Below, in pieces: positions 55,404-63,308 of a stretch of 64,000 nt of DNA. Position numbers and translations under genes: made by a program. The stretch's first letter is position 1. Each line of letters starts with the position of its first letter. The stretch covers positions 620,001-684,000 of the forward strand of contig JADKCZ010000001.1 in the NCBI GenBank assembly GCA_016718565.1. Reading direction: 5' to 3'. Below the pieces are notes generated by a model that saw only the letters and a program-made list of their open reading frames with translations, made no database searches and had not been told where the DNA came from. The stretch is from Anaeromyxobacter sp. (lineage in GTDB: Bacteria > Myxococcota > Myxococcia > Myxococcales > Anaeromyxobacteraceae).

Positions 55404-56756
55404 ATGCGCTCCCTCGCCGCCGCCCTCGCGCTCGCCCTGGCCCTGCCGGCCGCGGCCGCCGCCGGGCGCCTCCCCTTCGTGGCCGACGACTACGCCAAGG
55501 CCCTGGCCGACGCACGCGCCCGGAACGTCCCCCTGGTGGTGGACGTCTGGGCCCCCTGGTGACCCAGCTGTCGCTTCATGCGGGCCAGCGTCTTCACCGA
55601 CGCGCGCCTGGTGAAGCTGGCCGGGCGGTTCGCCTGGCTCGACCTCGACACCGAGAAGCCGGTCAACTTCGCCTTCGTGGAGCGGTTCCCCATCGAGGCC
55701 TGGCCGACCGTCTACGTCATCGACCCGGCCACCGAGCAGGTGCTGCTGCGCTGGATGGGCGCGGCCACGGCGCCCGAGCTCTCGGCGCTGCTGGGTGACG
55801 CCGAGCGGACCTTCCGCAAGGAGCAGGCCGGCGCGGCCGCCGAGGCCGCGGCGCGCGGCGCGGCCTCGGCGGCCGGGCGGCGCCACGCCGAGGCGGCCCA
55901 GGCCTTCTCCGAGGCGCTGACGGCCGGCGGCCCGGCCTGGAGCGAGCGGGCCCGGACGGCCGACGCCCTGGTGCAGGCGCTCTCCCTGGCCGGCGACCCG
56001 CAGGCCTGCGCGGGCGCGGCGGGCGAGCTCCTGCCCAGGCTGCCCCACGGCTCCTCCTTCGCCAGGGTGGCCGGCGCCGGGCTGGGCTGCGCGCTCGAGA
56101 TCGAGCCGGAGGGGTCCAGGGAGCCCGCCATCCGGGCGCTGGAGCCGCAGGTCCGCCTGGCGCTCGGCCAGAAGGGCGTGCTGGCCGACGACCGGCTCGG
56201 GCTGTTCGGCCTGCTCCACCAGGCGCGCCAGGCGCAGGGCGACGAGCCGGGGGCACGGCGGGCGGCCCGCGAGTGGCTGGCCTTCGTGGAGGACCAGTCG
56301 AGGAGGACCAGGGACCCCCTGGCCCGCTCGGCCCTCGACGGCGGCCGGCTCTCGGCGGCGATGGCGCTCGGCGAGCCGGCGCGGGCCCTGCCGGCGCTGC
56401 GCGCCTCGGCGGCGGCGCTGCCGCGCGAGTACTTCGCGCAGAGCTACGTGGCGGTCTGCGCCCTGGAGGCCGGGCTGGCCGACGAGGCGCTGGCCGCGGC
56501 GCGGCTGGCCGTGCCGCTGGCCGAGGGGCCGCGCAAGGTGCGGATCATGACCGTGGAGGCCCAGGCGCTGAAGGCGCTCGGGCGGGAGCCGGAGGCGCTG
56601 CAGGCGCTCGAGGCCGCCATCCTGCACGGCGAGGGGCTGCCGGAGGCGGTGCGGCCCAAGGGGCACCTGGCCAGGGCGAAGAAGCTGCTGGCGCAGTGGA
56701 CCCCGGCCCCGACCCCGACCCTGACCCCGGGCCCGACCCCGACCCCTCCGAGGTGA
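55404..56756 (+). CDS. Thioredoxin-like protein with in-frame TGA at the catalytic cysteine; candidate selenoprotein
   Basis: 450 residues if the TGA at 55560-55562 (codon 53) is read through. An ATG at 55404 with ribosome site AAGGGGG opens a signal peptide (MRSLAAALALALALPAAAAA) and a thioredoxin fold: VPLVVDVWAPW-[TGA]-PSCRFMRASVFTD, then WPTVYVID with the cis-proline. The TGA falls exactly on the first cysteine of the W-C-x-x-C site; the second cysteine is TGT. The frame is open for 398 codons after it and stays conserved in character: a helical, TPR-like Ala-rich region (LGEPARALPALRASAAALP, AREWLAFVEDQS) ending in a Pro/Thr tail. This is the pattern of UGA-coded selenocysteine. Alternatives are a point mutation or sequencing error TGC>TGA, or a separate downstream gene starting near 55578, which would lack the active site. 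The likely role is a periplasmic thiol/selenol oxidoreductase. Confidence 0.75.
55566..55603 (+). promoter_or_regulatory. Candidate SECIS-like hairpins just after the in-frame TGA
   Basis: Two mutually exclusive hairpins lie immediately 3' of the TGA. One pairs GCTGTCGC (55567-55574) with GCGGGCCAGC (55580-55589) around loop TTCAT with two bulges. The other pairs GCGTC (55588-55592) with GACGC (55599-55603) around TTCACC, its loop about 30 nt after the TGA. Neither shows the guanine-containing apical loop of E. coli SECIS, and GC-rich DNA gives hairpins easily. Confidence 0.3.
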
Positions 56757-56837
56757 CCAGGCTCACCGCGCCGGGAACTTCGACGCGGCGCCGGTCGTTC
56801 CATGAGGCAGCACCCGGCGCCCTCCCTCCGCGGCGCA

Positions 56838-56853
56838 GTCCAGTCGACTGGAC
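56838..56853. other. 16-bp perfect palindrome between convergent genes
   Basis: GTCCAGTCGACTGGAC, a perfect inverted repeat with no loop, in the 128-bp gap between the selenoprotein candidate and the methyltransferase gene. It has no T-run, so it is not a classical terminator; it could be a protein-binding site. Confidence 0.5.
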
Positions 56854-56884
56854 CGATATCGCCCCGGGGCCGGGCGGGCGCCGC

Positions 56885-57703
56885 TCACCCCGTGACGCGC
56901 ACCCCCTCGGCCCACGGGAAGGCGTAGCCCAGCGAGGCGTCGGGCCGGCGGGCGAAGCGGGCCAGGTCGGCCACCACCTCGTCCACGTCGGCCAGCGACA
57001 CCGCGCCGCCGGCCGCGATGGCGTCGCGGGCGCCGGCCAGGTTGCCGGCCAGGTTGGCGACCAGCCCCGCGAAGGCCGGCTCGGCGGCGCAGGCGGCGTA
57101 GGGGATCCAGGTGGCGCGGCGCGGCGCGGCGCCGGCGCCCGCCAGCAGCTGCACCAGCCGCCGGCCGACGTACGGGTCGTTGCCGTTCCGGTCGTAGCTC
57201 CGGCAGAAGGCCGCCCAGACCGCCTCGAAGCGGGCCGGCGCCGGTGCCAGCCGCATCAGCGAGTGGTCGTCGTCCATCAGGACGATGCGGCCGCCGGGGC
57301 GGGCCGCCCGGACCATCTGCGCCACCACCTGCGCCGGCGCCGGGACGTGCTCCAGCAGGAAGCGGGCGTGGACGAGATCGAAGGTGCCCCACTCGTCGTC
57401 CGCCAGCGGCAGCGCCAGCGCGTCGCCGGCCCGCAGGTCCAGCAGGTCCTGCTCGCCGGCCGCGGCCGCCAGGGCCAGCGCCCGCTCCCGCTGCGCCTCG
57501 CTCCGCTCCACCCCGACGGCGCGCCCGCCGGTGGCCCGGGCCAGGGCCCGGGTGAGCTGGCCGAGGCCGGCGCCCACGTCGAGCAGCGCCTCGCCCGGCC
57601 GAGGCGCCACCGCGCCCAGGCAGGCCGCGTTGAGGAGGTCGTTGAGCAGCGACAGGCGGGCCTGCTCGACGGGATCGGTGCCGTGGATGTAGCGGGAGGT
57701 CAC
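56885..57703 (-). CDS. Class I SAM-dependent methyltransferase
   Basis: 272 residues from a GTG. The SAM-binding fold shows motif I LLDVGAGLGQLTRALARATG, an acidic VGVERSEAQRE, DLRAGDALALPLADDEWGTFDLVHARFLLEHV and the post-motif GGRIVLMDDDHSL. The layout is like UbiE/Methyltransf_25 small-molecule methyltransferases; the substrate cannot be told. A conserved D-D-D-H after motif post-II is a local feature. 135 bp separate it from the divergent sensor gene. Confidence 0.88.
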   Translation of the reverse strand: MTSRYIHGTDPVEQARLSLLNDLLNAACLGAVAPRPGEALLDVGAGLGQLTRALARATGGRAVGVERSEAQRERALALAAAAGEQDLLDLRAGDALALPLADDEWGTFDLVHARFLLEHVPAPAQVVAQMVRAARPGGRIVLMDDDHSLMRLAPAPARFEAVWAAFCRSYDRNGNDPYVGRRLVQLLAGAGAAPRRATWIPYAACAAEPAFAGLVANLAGNLAGARDAIAAGGAVSLADVDEVVADLARFARRPDASLGYAFPWAEGVRVTG

Positions 57704-57838
57704 GGCGGGCGAGTGTACGCGAGCGCGCCCCCGGCCCGCACCCGGCGCCGCCGGATCCGGCCGGCCCTCACGCCGCCGCCCGGTGTCATCCAGGGTCGGT
57801 CCTTGTGGCGCTCCCCGCCGGCGTGGCACCGTCCGCCC

Positions 57839-59185
57839 GTGACCACCTCCCCTGCAGGGCAGGCGGCCGAGGCGCCGCCGCCGCCCTCCGGCCCGCCGCC
57901 CTCCGGCCCGCCGCCCTCCGGCCCGCCGCCGCGCCGGCGCAGCCTGCGCACCCAGCTGTCGCTGACCCTGGCGCTGGCGGTGGGGCTGCCGCTGCTGGTG
58001 GCCGCGGTGGTGGGCGTGCGGCTCCTGGCCGCCCGGGAAGAGCTCGGGTCGGTCCGCGGCCTGACCACCATCAGCGCCAGCGCGGCCGTCCAGGTGGAGG
58101 CCTACCTGGCGGCGCACGTCTCGGCGGTGCGCAGCCTCGCCCTGGCGGTCGAGTCGACCGGCCACCTGGAGACCGCCACGGCCCAGCCGCTGGTGGCCGG
58201 GTTCCACGCCCTCTACCCCGGGTTCATCACCATGCTGGCGGCGGACCAGGCCGGCCTGATGCTGGCCGGGCACCCCATGAACGAGACCGAGCGCTGGCAG
58301 CTGCGGGTCTCGCCGCGCCCGCTCGACGATCGGCCCTACTTCCGCCACGCCATGGAGACCGGCCAGCCCTACGTCTCCGAGGTCTTCGAGGGGCGCGGCT
58401 TCGGCAGCGACCCCATCGTGGCCATCAGCGCCCCCGTCACCATCGGCGGGCGCCGGGTGGGCATCGTGGAGGGCTCGCTCGACCTGCGTGGCTTCCCGCT
58501 GTCCGGCGAGGTGGCCACCGTGAGCCCGGTGGACGTGATCGTGCTCGATCCGGCCGACCGGGTGGCGTTCGCCACGCCGGGCTCGGGGCAGCGGCCGCTC
58601 GACGCGGTGGCCGGCGGGCCGCTCGGCCTCGCCCTCCAGGGGGCCGCCCAGGGGGTGGCCGAGTACCTGGAGCGCGGCGTGCCGTCGCGCATCGCGGTGA
58701 CCACCACCGGCCGCGGGTGGCACGTGGTGGCCCGCCAGCGGGTGGCCGACGTGCGGCGCGCCACCGACCGGTTCGTGCTGACCATGACCGTCACGCTGGC
58801 CGCCGGGCTGGTGGCGGCGCTGGCGCTGGCGGTGGTCCTGGCCGGCCGGCTGACGCGGCCCCTCACCAGGCTGCAGGCGGCGGTGGGGGCCTTCCTGGAC
58901 GGCGCGCGGCCCGAGCCCCTGCCGGTGGGGCGCCAGGCCCCCCGCGAGGTGGCCGAGCTGGTGGCGGGGTACGAGGAGATGCAGCGCCGGCTGGGCCACA
59001 GCCTCTCTGGCCTCCTGCCCATCTGCGCCTGGTGCAAGCGGATCAAGGACGAGCAGCAGCACTGGCAGCCCATCGACCGCTACCTGCAGGAGCGGGCCGA
59101 GACCCAGTTCACCCACGGGCTGTGCGGCGACTGCGCCGAGCGGCTGGCGGAGGCGAGGCCGACCCCGCCGCCGGGGCAGGGCTGA
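57839..59185 (+). CDS. Cache-HAMP sensor protein with C-terminal cysteine-rich (Cys4-like) module
   Basis: 448 residues from a GTG. After a Pro/Ser repeat N-terminus comes a transmembrane helix (LSLTLALAVGLPLLVAAVVGV), a periplasmic double-Cache (dCache_1) domain (SPRPLDDRPYFRHAMETGQPYVSEVFEG is its signature), a second helix (MTVTLAAGLVAALALAVVLA) and a HAMP segment (RLTRPLTRLQAAVGAFL). Instead of a kinase or methyl-accepting domain, it ends in LLPICAWCKRIKDEQQHWQ followed by FTHGLCGDC, the Cys-x-x-Cys ... Cys-x-x-Cys module seen at the ends of some PAS and response-regulator proteins. It probably senses small molecules and signals to an unknown partner. Confidence 0.8.
   Translation: MTTSPAGQAAEAPPPPSGPPPSGPPPSGPPPRRRSLRTQLSLTLALAVGLPLLVAAVVGVRLLAAREELGSVRGLTTISASAAVQVEAYLAAHVSAVRSLALAVESTGHLETATAQPLVAGFHALYPGFITMLAADQAGLMLAGHPMNETERWQLRVSPRPLDDRPYFRHAMETGQPYVSEVFEGRGFGSDPIVAISAPVTIGGRRVGIVEGSLDLRGFPLSGEVATVSPVDVIVLDPADRVAFATPGSGQRPLDAVAGGPLGLALQGAAQGVAEYLERGVPSRIAVTTTGRGWHVVARQRVADVRRATDRFVLTMTVTLAAGLVAALALAVVLAGRLTRPLTRLQAAVGAFLDGARPEPLPVGRQAPREVAELVAGYEEMQRRLGHSLSGLLPICAWCKRIKDEQQHWQPIDRYLQERAETQFTHGLCGDCAERLAEARPTPPPGQG
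57884..57928 (+). repeat. 15-bp tandem repeat, three units
   Basis: Three perfect copies of CCCTCCGGCCCGCCG encoding Pro-Ser-Gly-Pro-Pro in the N-terminal cytoplasmic end of the Cache-HAMP protein. The unit keeps the frame. Confidence 0.9.
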
Positions 59186-59213
59186 GCGGGCTGAGCGGCC
59201 GCCCGGCCGGCCC

Positions 59214-60377
59214 TCACAGCCGGTAGCGCAGCAGGTGGATCTCGAGCGGGCCGTTCCAGAGCCGGTGGTCGATCTCGGGCTTCCGGCCCATCACCTTCTG
59301 CAGGATGGGGTTGCCCGACAGCAGCACCGCGCTCCAGCCCTCGTGCCGCTCCAGCATCTCGGCCAGCCCGCGGTAGAAGCCCTCCAGCTTGCGCTCCTTG
59401 GTGCGGGCCGCGGCGCGGTCGCCGCTGGCGCCCTCCTCGTCCATGAGCCGCTCGCCGTAGGGCGGGTTCATGCAGAGCATGCCGGGGGCGAAGCGGGGGG
59501 CCAGGTCGCGCGCGTCGCCCTGCTCGATGATCAGGTCGGCCGAGACGCCGGCCAGGTGGGCGTTGCGCCGGCAGGCGTCGATGGCCTTGGGGTGCAGGTC
59601 CACCGCCAGGATGGGCGCCGGCGCCGTCGGCAGCACCTCGGCGCGGGCCTGGGCCTTCAGCTTGTCCCAGCGCGACTGCAGCTCGCTGCGGTAGCAGGGC
59701 CAGCGCTGGAAGGCGAAGGCCCGGTCCAGCCCGGGGGCGATGTGGCGGGCCCGCAGCGCCTGCTCGATGGGCAGGGTGCCCGAGCCGCACAGCGGGTCCA
59801 CGAAGGGCTCGTCGGGCTCGATGCGGCCCAGCAGCAGCACCGCCGCGGCCAGCGTCTCCTTGAGCGGCGCCACCGTGGTGGTGGTGCGCCAGCCGCGCTT
59901 GTGCAGCGGCGCGCCGGCCAGGTCCAGCGACAGGGTGGCCTGCCCGGGCTCGAGGTGCAGCACGATGGGGACGTCCGGGTCCTTGGTGTCCACGTCCGGC
60001 CGGGCGCCCAGCTTCTCGCGCAGCACGTCCACCACCGCGTCCTTGACCTTGAGCGCGGCGAAGCCGGAGTGGGTCAGCCCCTCGGTGGAGCCGGTGGTCT
60101 CCACCGCTAGGGTGGTCTTCTCGGTGAGCCAGAGCGACCAGTCCACCGTGCGCGCGCCCTCGTACAGGTCCTCGGGGCCGGTCACCGGGAAGGTGGCCAG
60201 CTCCAGCAGCACCCGCATGCCGGTGCGGGTGTGCAGGCAGGCCTTGGCCCCGTGGTGCAGCTGCCCCTCGAAGTGGACGCCGCCGCGCCCCCCCCGGACG
60301 GCGGGCAGCTTCAGGGCGGCCAGCTCGGCGCGCAGCGCGCCGTCGGTGCCGCGGGAGCAGGTCGCGAAGAAGCGCAT
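59214..60377 (-). CDS. RlmL-type 23S rRNA (guanine-N2) methyltransferase-like protein
   Basis: 387 residues. An N-terminal ferredoxin-like/THUMP region (MRFFATCSRGTDGALRAELAA, GLTHSGFAALKVKDAVVDVL) precedes a Rossmann methyltransferase with PFVDPLCGSGTLPIEQAL (SAM site) and the catalytic MNPPYGERLMDE. This is the layout of E. coli RlmL N-terminal half and YcbY-like enzymes that methylate rRNA. Annotated relatives are often called N6-adenine DNA methylases because of the NPPY motif. Its ATG overlaps the stop of the upstream diguanylate cyclase by one base (TGATG). Confidence 0.85.
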   Translation of the reverse strand: MRFFATCSRGTDGALRAELAALKLPAVRGGRGGVHFEGQLHHGAKACLHTRTGMRVLLELATFPVTGPEDLYEGARTVDWSLWLTEKTTLAVETTGSTEGLTHSGFAALKVKDAVVDVLREKLGARPDVDTKDPDVPIVLHLEPGQATLSLDLAGAPLHKRGWRTTTTVAPLKETLAAAVLLLGRIEPDEPFVDPLCGSGTLPIEQALRARHIAPGLDRAFAFQRWPCYRSELQSRWDKLKAQARAEVLPTAPAPILAVDLHPKAIDACRRNAHLAGVSADLIIEQGDARDLAPRFAPGMLCMNPPYGERLMDEEGASGDRAAARTKERKLEGFYRGLAEMLERHEGWSAVLLSGNPILQKVMGRKPEIDHRLWNGPLEIHLLRYRL

Positions 60378-61324
60378 CAGGCGCCGCCATATGGGCCAGG
60401 GGAGGGGGTGAGGGCCGGCCCCACCGGAGCCTGTGGTGGACCGCCGATCACCTCGAACCGCATCGAGCCAGCGGCGGTCCGCTTGGCTTCGTACATGAGC
60501 TCGTCGGCGCGCGCCATCATCTCGTCCACCGACCCGGCCGGCTCGAGGTAGGTGGCGGCCCCGGTGGAGAACCCGACCGGCCAGCCGTTCTGGTCCATGA
60601 CGGCCTGCAGCGCGGTGCGCAGGCGCCCCAGCAGCGCCTGGGCGGTGGGGCCGTCGGTCTCGGGCAGCAGCAGGCCGAACTCGTCGCCGCCCAGGCGCGC
60701 CACCGCGTCCACCGCGCGGGTCGAGCCGCGCAGGGTCTGGGCCACCGCCACCAGCAGGGCGTCGCCCTCGGCGTGTCCCAGCTGGTCGTTGATGCGCTTG
60801 AAGCCGTCGCAGTCCAGGTACGCCAGGGTGAGCGGGCGGGCGCTGCGGCGGGCCCGCTCCAGCTCGAGCTCGGCCGCCTCGATGAAGGCGCGCCGGTTGG
60901 CCACCTCGGTGAGCGGGTCGGTGCGGGCCAGCTGCTGCTCCACCTCCAGGCGGGCCCGGAAGCCGGCCAGCAGCAGCACCAGCGCCAGGTAGACGCCCAG
61001 CTGGACCACCAGGTTCCAGGCCAGCAGCGCGCCCGGGCTGGGCACGCCCTGGCGGACCACCAGGTCGGCGGCGGTGGAGGCCACGGCCGCCACCAGCGAG
61101 AGCGCGATGCCGGTGCGCAGCCCCACGAACCAGGTCGCGAAGGCGATGGGGGCCAGGTAGAGCAGCGTGAAGCTGGCCTCGGTGCCGGTGAGCACGTCGC
61201 CCACCGCCAGCCCCAGGATGGTGAGGATCGCCAGCGCCACCACCGCCAGGTGCGTCAGCGGCCCCAGCCCCGCCGGATCCGGCAGGGCGAAGAGCGGCGA
61301 GGTGGGTGGCGGGTCGGCGGGCAC
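60377..61324 (-). CDS. Membrane-bound diguanylate cyclase (GGDEF)
   Basis: 315 residues from a GTG. Several N-terminal membrane segments (THLAVVALAILTILGLAVGDVL, FTLLYLAPIAFATWFVGL, GIALSLVAAVASTAADLVV, VQLGVYLALVLLLAGF) lead to a GGDEF domain starting at RTDPLTEVANRRAF. The catalytic RLGGDEFGLLLPE is intact, and an inhibitory-site RAVD (RxxD) lies exactly five residues before GGDEF, so product inhibition by c-di-GMP is expected. It makes c-di-GMP from GTP. It is coupled to the methyltransferase gene. A G-quadruplex-like repeat abuts its start codon. Confidence 0.93.
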   Translation of the reverse strand: MPADPPPTSPLFALPDPAGLGPLTHLAVVALAILTILGLAVGDVLTGTEASFTLLYLAPIAFATWFVGLRTGIALSLVAAVASTAADLVVRQGVPSPGALLAWNLVVQLGVYLALVLLLAGFRARLEVEQQLARTDPLTEVANRRAFIEAAELELERARRSARPLTLAYLDCDGFKRINDQLGHAEGDALLVAVAQTLRGSTRAVDAVARLGGDEFGLLLPETDGPTAQALLGRLRTALQAVMDQNGWPVGFSTGAATYLEPAGSVDEMMARADELMYEAKRTAAGSMRFEVIGGPPQAPVGPALTPSPGPYGGA

Positions 61325-61348
61325 GGGGTCGGGGTCGGGGTCGGGGTC
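61325..61348 (+). repeat. Four GGGGTC units: G-quadruplex motif at the diguanylate cyclase start
   Basis: Four perfect GGGGTC units on the plus strand directly upstream of (minus-strand) start codon 61324. Four runs of four G separated by TC satisfy the G-quadruplex pattern on the template strand; the mRNA leader would be C-rich. Confidence 0.85.
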
Positions 61349-61389
61349 GCTCCAGACACGCCACCGGCGGGTGGGATGTCAAGCGTCGG

Positions 61390-62478
61390 TCAGCGTGGCG
61401 CAACCACCTCGACGCGGCGGTTGGCGGCGCGGCCGCGGGCGGTGAAGCTGGGGAGGCGGGGGCTGGTGGAGCCGCGCCCGGCCATGCCCACGCGGCTGGC
61501 CTCGACGCCCAGGTCGAGGAGCCGCTGGGCGGCGGCCTGCGCCATGGCGGCCGAGAGGCGCAGGTCGGCGGCGGCGTCGCCCGAGGCGTCCACGAAGCCC
61601 TCCAGCCGGAGCGTCAGCCCGGGCGAGGCGGCCAGCACCACCGCCAGGTCGGCCAGGCCGGCGTCGCGGGCCAGGGCGGCCGAGCGGCCCTCGAAGGTGA
61701 CCTCCTCCAGGAGGAGGCGCCCGCCGGCGCCCAGGGCGCGGGCCCAGTCGCGCTGCCGCTGGGTGCGCAGGGCGCGGGCGGAGGGTGCGGCGCCGGCCGG
61801 CGGTGCGGGCGGCCGGACGACCGGCGCCGGCGCCGGCGCGGGGGGCGCGGCCGTGGCGCCCTGGCCCAGGGCCACCGCCGCCGCGCGCAGGGCCTCGCGC
61901 CGCTCCACCCCGAAGCAGGCGTGGCGGCCGGGCGCGCCCAGCCGCGCCAGCACCGGCCTGGCCAGCTCCAGGGCGGTGCGCCGCGCCGCGGCCTCCACCC
62001 GCTCGCCCGGCGCCGGCCGCAGGTGCGCCGAGGCGGCGAAGAGCAGGTCGCGCTGGCCGGCCAGCGTGAGCCGGAGCGTCAGCACCAGGTCGGGGTCGGT
62101 CTCGCGGCTCCGCCCCTCCAGCGCCCCGTAGAGCGCCGCGTCGGCGCCGAGCAGCTCGGCCAGCTCGAGGGCGCTCGAGGCCGAGAGCCCCTCCGGCAGC
62201 TCGAGCGGCGTGCCGTCGAAGAGGGCGCGCAGGTCGTCGGGCGGCAGGAGGCGGGTGCGGCCCTGGTCCACCGCGCCGGCCAGGGCGGCGGTGGCGGCGG
62301 CGGCGGCGCGCGGCGCGTCCGAGCCGCTCTCCAGCGGCGCCAGGACGAGGCAGCGGACCCGCGCCAGCTCGGCCTCGCGCAGCACCAGGCCGTCCGGGCG
62401 GGGGGCGGGGTCCCGGACCGGTGGCGCGGCGGCGCAGGCCGCGGCGAGGAGGAGCAGGACGGCGGGGAGTCGGAGCAT
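61390..62478 (-). CDS. OmpA-family lipoprotein
   Basis: 362 residues with lipobox VLLLLAAACAAAP. The N-terminal half (LARVRCLVLAPLESGSDAP, DQGRTRLLPPDDLRALFDG, LGADAALYGALEGRSRE) resembles periplasmic stress/GNA1162-type domains. The C-terminus is an OmpA/Pal peptidoglycan-binding domain: LRLEGFVDASGDAAADLRLS, AAQRLLDLGVEASRVGMAGRG and RAANRRVEVV with the binding Asp and Arg. It links outer membrane and cell wall. It is 128 bp from the divergent phoB. Confidence 0.85.
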   Translation of the reverse strand: MLRLPAVLLLLAAACAAAPPVRDPAPRPDGLVLREAELARVRCLVLAPLESGSDAPRAAAAATAALAGAVDQGRTRLLPPDDLRALFDGTPLELPEGLSASSALELAELLGADAALYGALEGRSRETDPDLVLTLRLTLAGQRDLLFAASAHLRPAPGERVEAAARRTALELARPVLARLGAPGRHACFGVERREALRAAAVALGQGATAAPPAPAPAPVVRPPAPPAGAAPSARALRTQRQRDWARALGAGGRLLLEEVTFEGRSAALARDAGLADLAVVLAASPGLTLRLEGFVDASGDAAADLRLSAAMAQAAAQRLLDLGVEASRVGMAGRGSTSPRLPSFTARGRAANRRVEVVAPR

Positions 62479-62535
62479 GGCCCTCCATCGTACCCCGGGT
62501 TCCGGCCGCCGGGTGACCCCTTCGGGGCCTGTCCC

Positions 62536-62588
62536 GGTGACGCCGTCACCCTTCCGTTGCACGCGCTCCCCCCGCCTGTCACGGTGAC
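62536..62588 (+). promoter_or_regulatory. GTGAC/GTCAC inverted repeats before phoB
   Basis: Two inverted repeats in the gap between the OmpA-like and phoB genes: GGTGAC-GCC-GTCACC (62536-62550) and GTCAC-G-GTGAC (62578-62588, within CTGTCACGGTGACG). The CTGTCAC half-site resembles the PHO-box direct-repeat element, so autoregulation is possible; spacing is not canonical. Confidence 0.35.
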
Positions 62589-62606
62589 GTGGCCTAAAGG
62601 CACCCC

Positions 62607-63308
62607 GTGACCACCGTCCTCCTCGTCGACGACGAGCGCGATCTCCTCTCCGTCCTGGACTTCAACCTGCGCGCCGCGGGGTTCGAGACCATCCTGGCCA
62701 CGCGCGGCGAGGAGGCGCTGCTGGCGCTGCGCCGCCGCCTGCCCGACCTGGTGCTGCTCGACCTCATGCTGCCGGACATCCCGGGCACCGAGGTCTGCCG
62801 CCGCATCAAGGCCGACCCGCGCACCCGCCACGTGCCGGTGGTCATGCTCACCGCCAAGGGCGAGGAGGTCGACCGGGTGGTGGGCTTCGAGCTGGGGGCC
62901 GACGACTACGTCACCAAGCCCTTCTCGGTGCGGGAGCTGACGCTGCGGCTCAAGGCCATCCTGCGCCGCGCCGCCGGCGGGCGGGTGGCGGAGCGGCCGC
63001 GCGAGCAGGTCGGGCCCATCAAGGTGGACGTGGACGCCCACCGGGTCTTCGTGGACGGCGCCGAGGTGACGCTCACCCCGCTGGAGTTCAAGCTGCTCGG
63101 CACCTTCATGGCGCGGCTGGGCCGGGTGCAGTCGCGCGAGCAGCTGCTGGAGGACGTCTGGGAGATGTCGCCGGAGGTGGAGACGCGCACCGTGGACACC
63201 CACGTGAAGCGGCTGCGCGAGAAGCTGGGCAGCGGCCGCGACCTGCTCGAGACGGTGCGCGGCGTGGGCTACCGGCTGGTGGATCCGGGCGAGCAGGGGC
63301 AGGGGTAG
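62607..63308 (+). CDS. phoB: Phosphate-regulon-type response regulator PhoB
   Basis: 233 residues from a GTG. Receiver domain with acidic pocket LLVDDERDLLSVL, acceptor Asp in LVLLDLMLPDIPGTEVC, VVMLTAKGEEVDRV and Lys in VTKPFSVREL. The OmpR-type winged helix follows (VTLTPLEFKLLGTFMARLGRV, SREQLLEDVW, TRTVDTHVKRLREKLG, TVRGVGYRLVD). Sequence character is closest to PhoB. It is followed without a gap by a PhoR-like kinase. It probably controls phosphate starvation genes; no pst or phoU gene is in the window, though they may lie beyond its end. Confidence 0.88.
   Translation: MTTVLLVDDERDLLSVLDFNLRAAGFETILATRGEEALLALRRRLPDLVLLDLMLPDIPGTEVCRRIKADPRTRHVPVVMLTAKGEEVDRVVGFELGADDYVTKPFSVRELTLRLKAILRRAAGGRVAERPREQVGPIKVDVDAHRVFVDGAEVTLTPLEFKLLGTFMARLGRVQSREQLLEDVWEMSPEVETRTVDTHVKRLREKLGSGRDLLETVRGVGYRLVDPGEQGQG

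Noticed and set aside
55578..56756. Separate gene starting at 55578 instead of a read-through selenoprotein
   Set aside because: It would lack the signal peptide and the first half of the thioredoxin active site, while the upstream frame supplies both exactly in phase. It remains possible only if the TGA is a true stop in a pseudogene.
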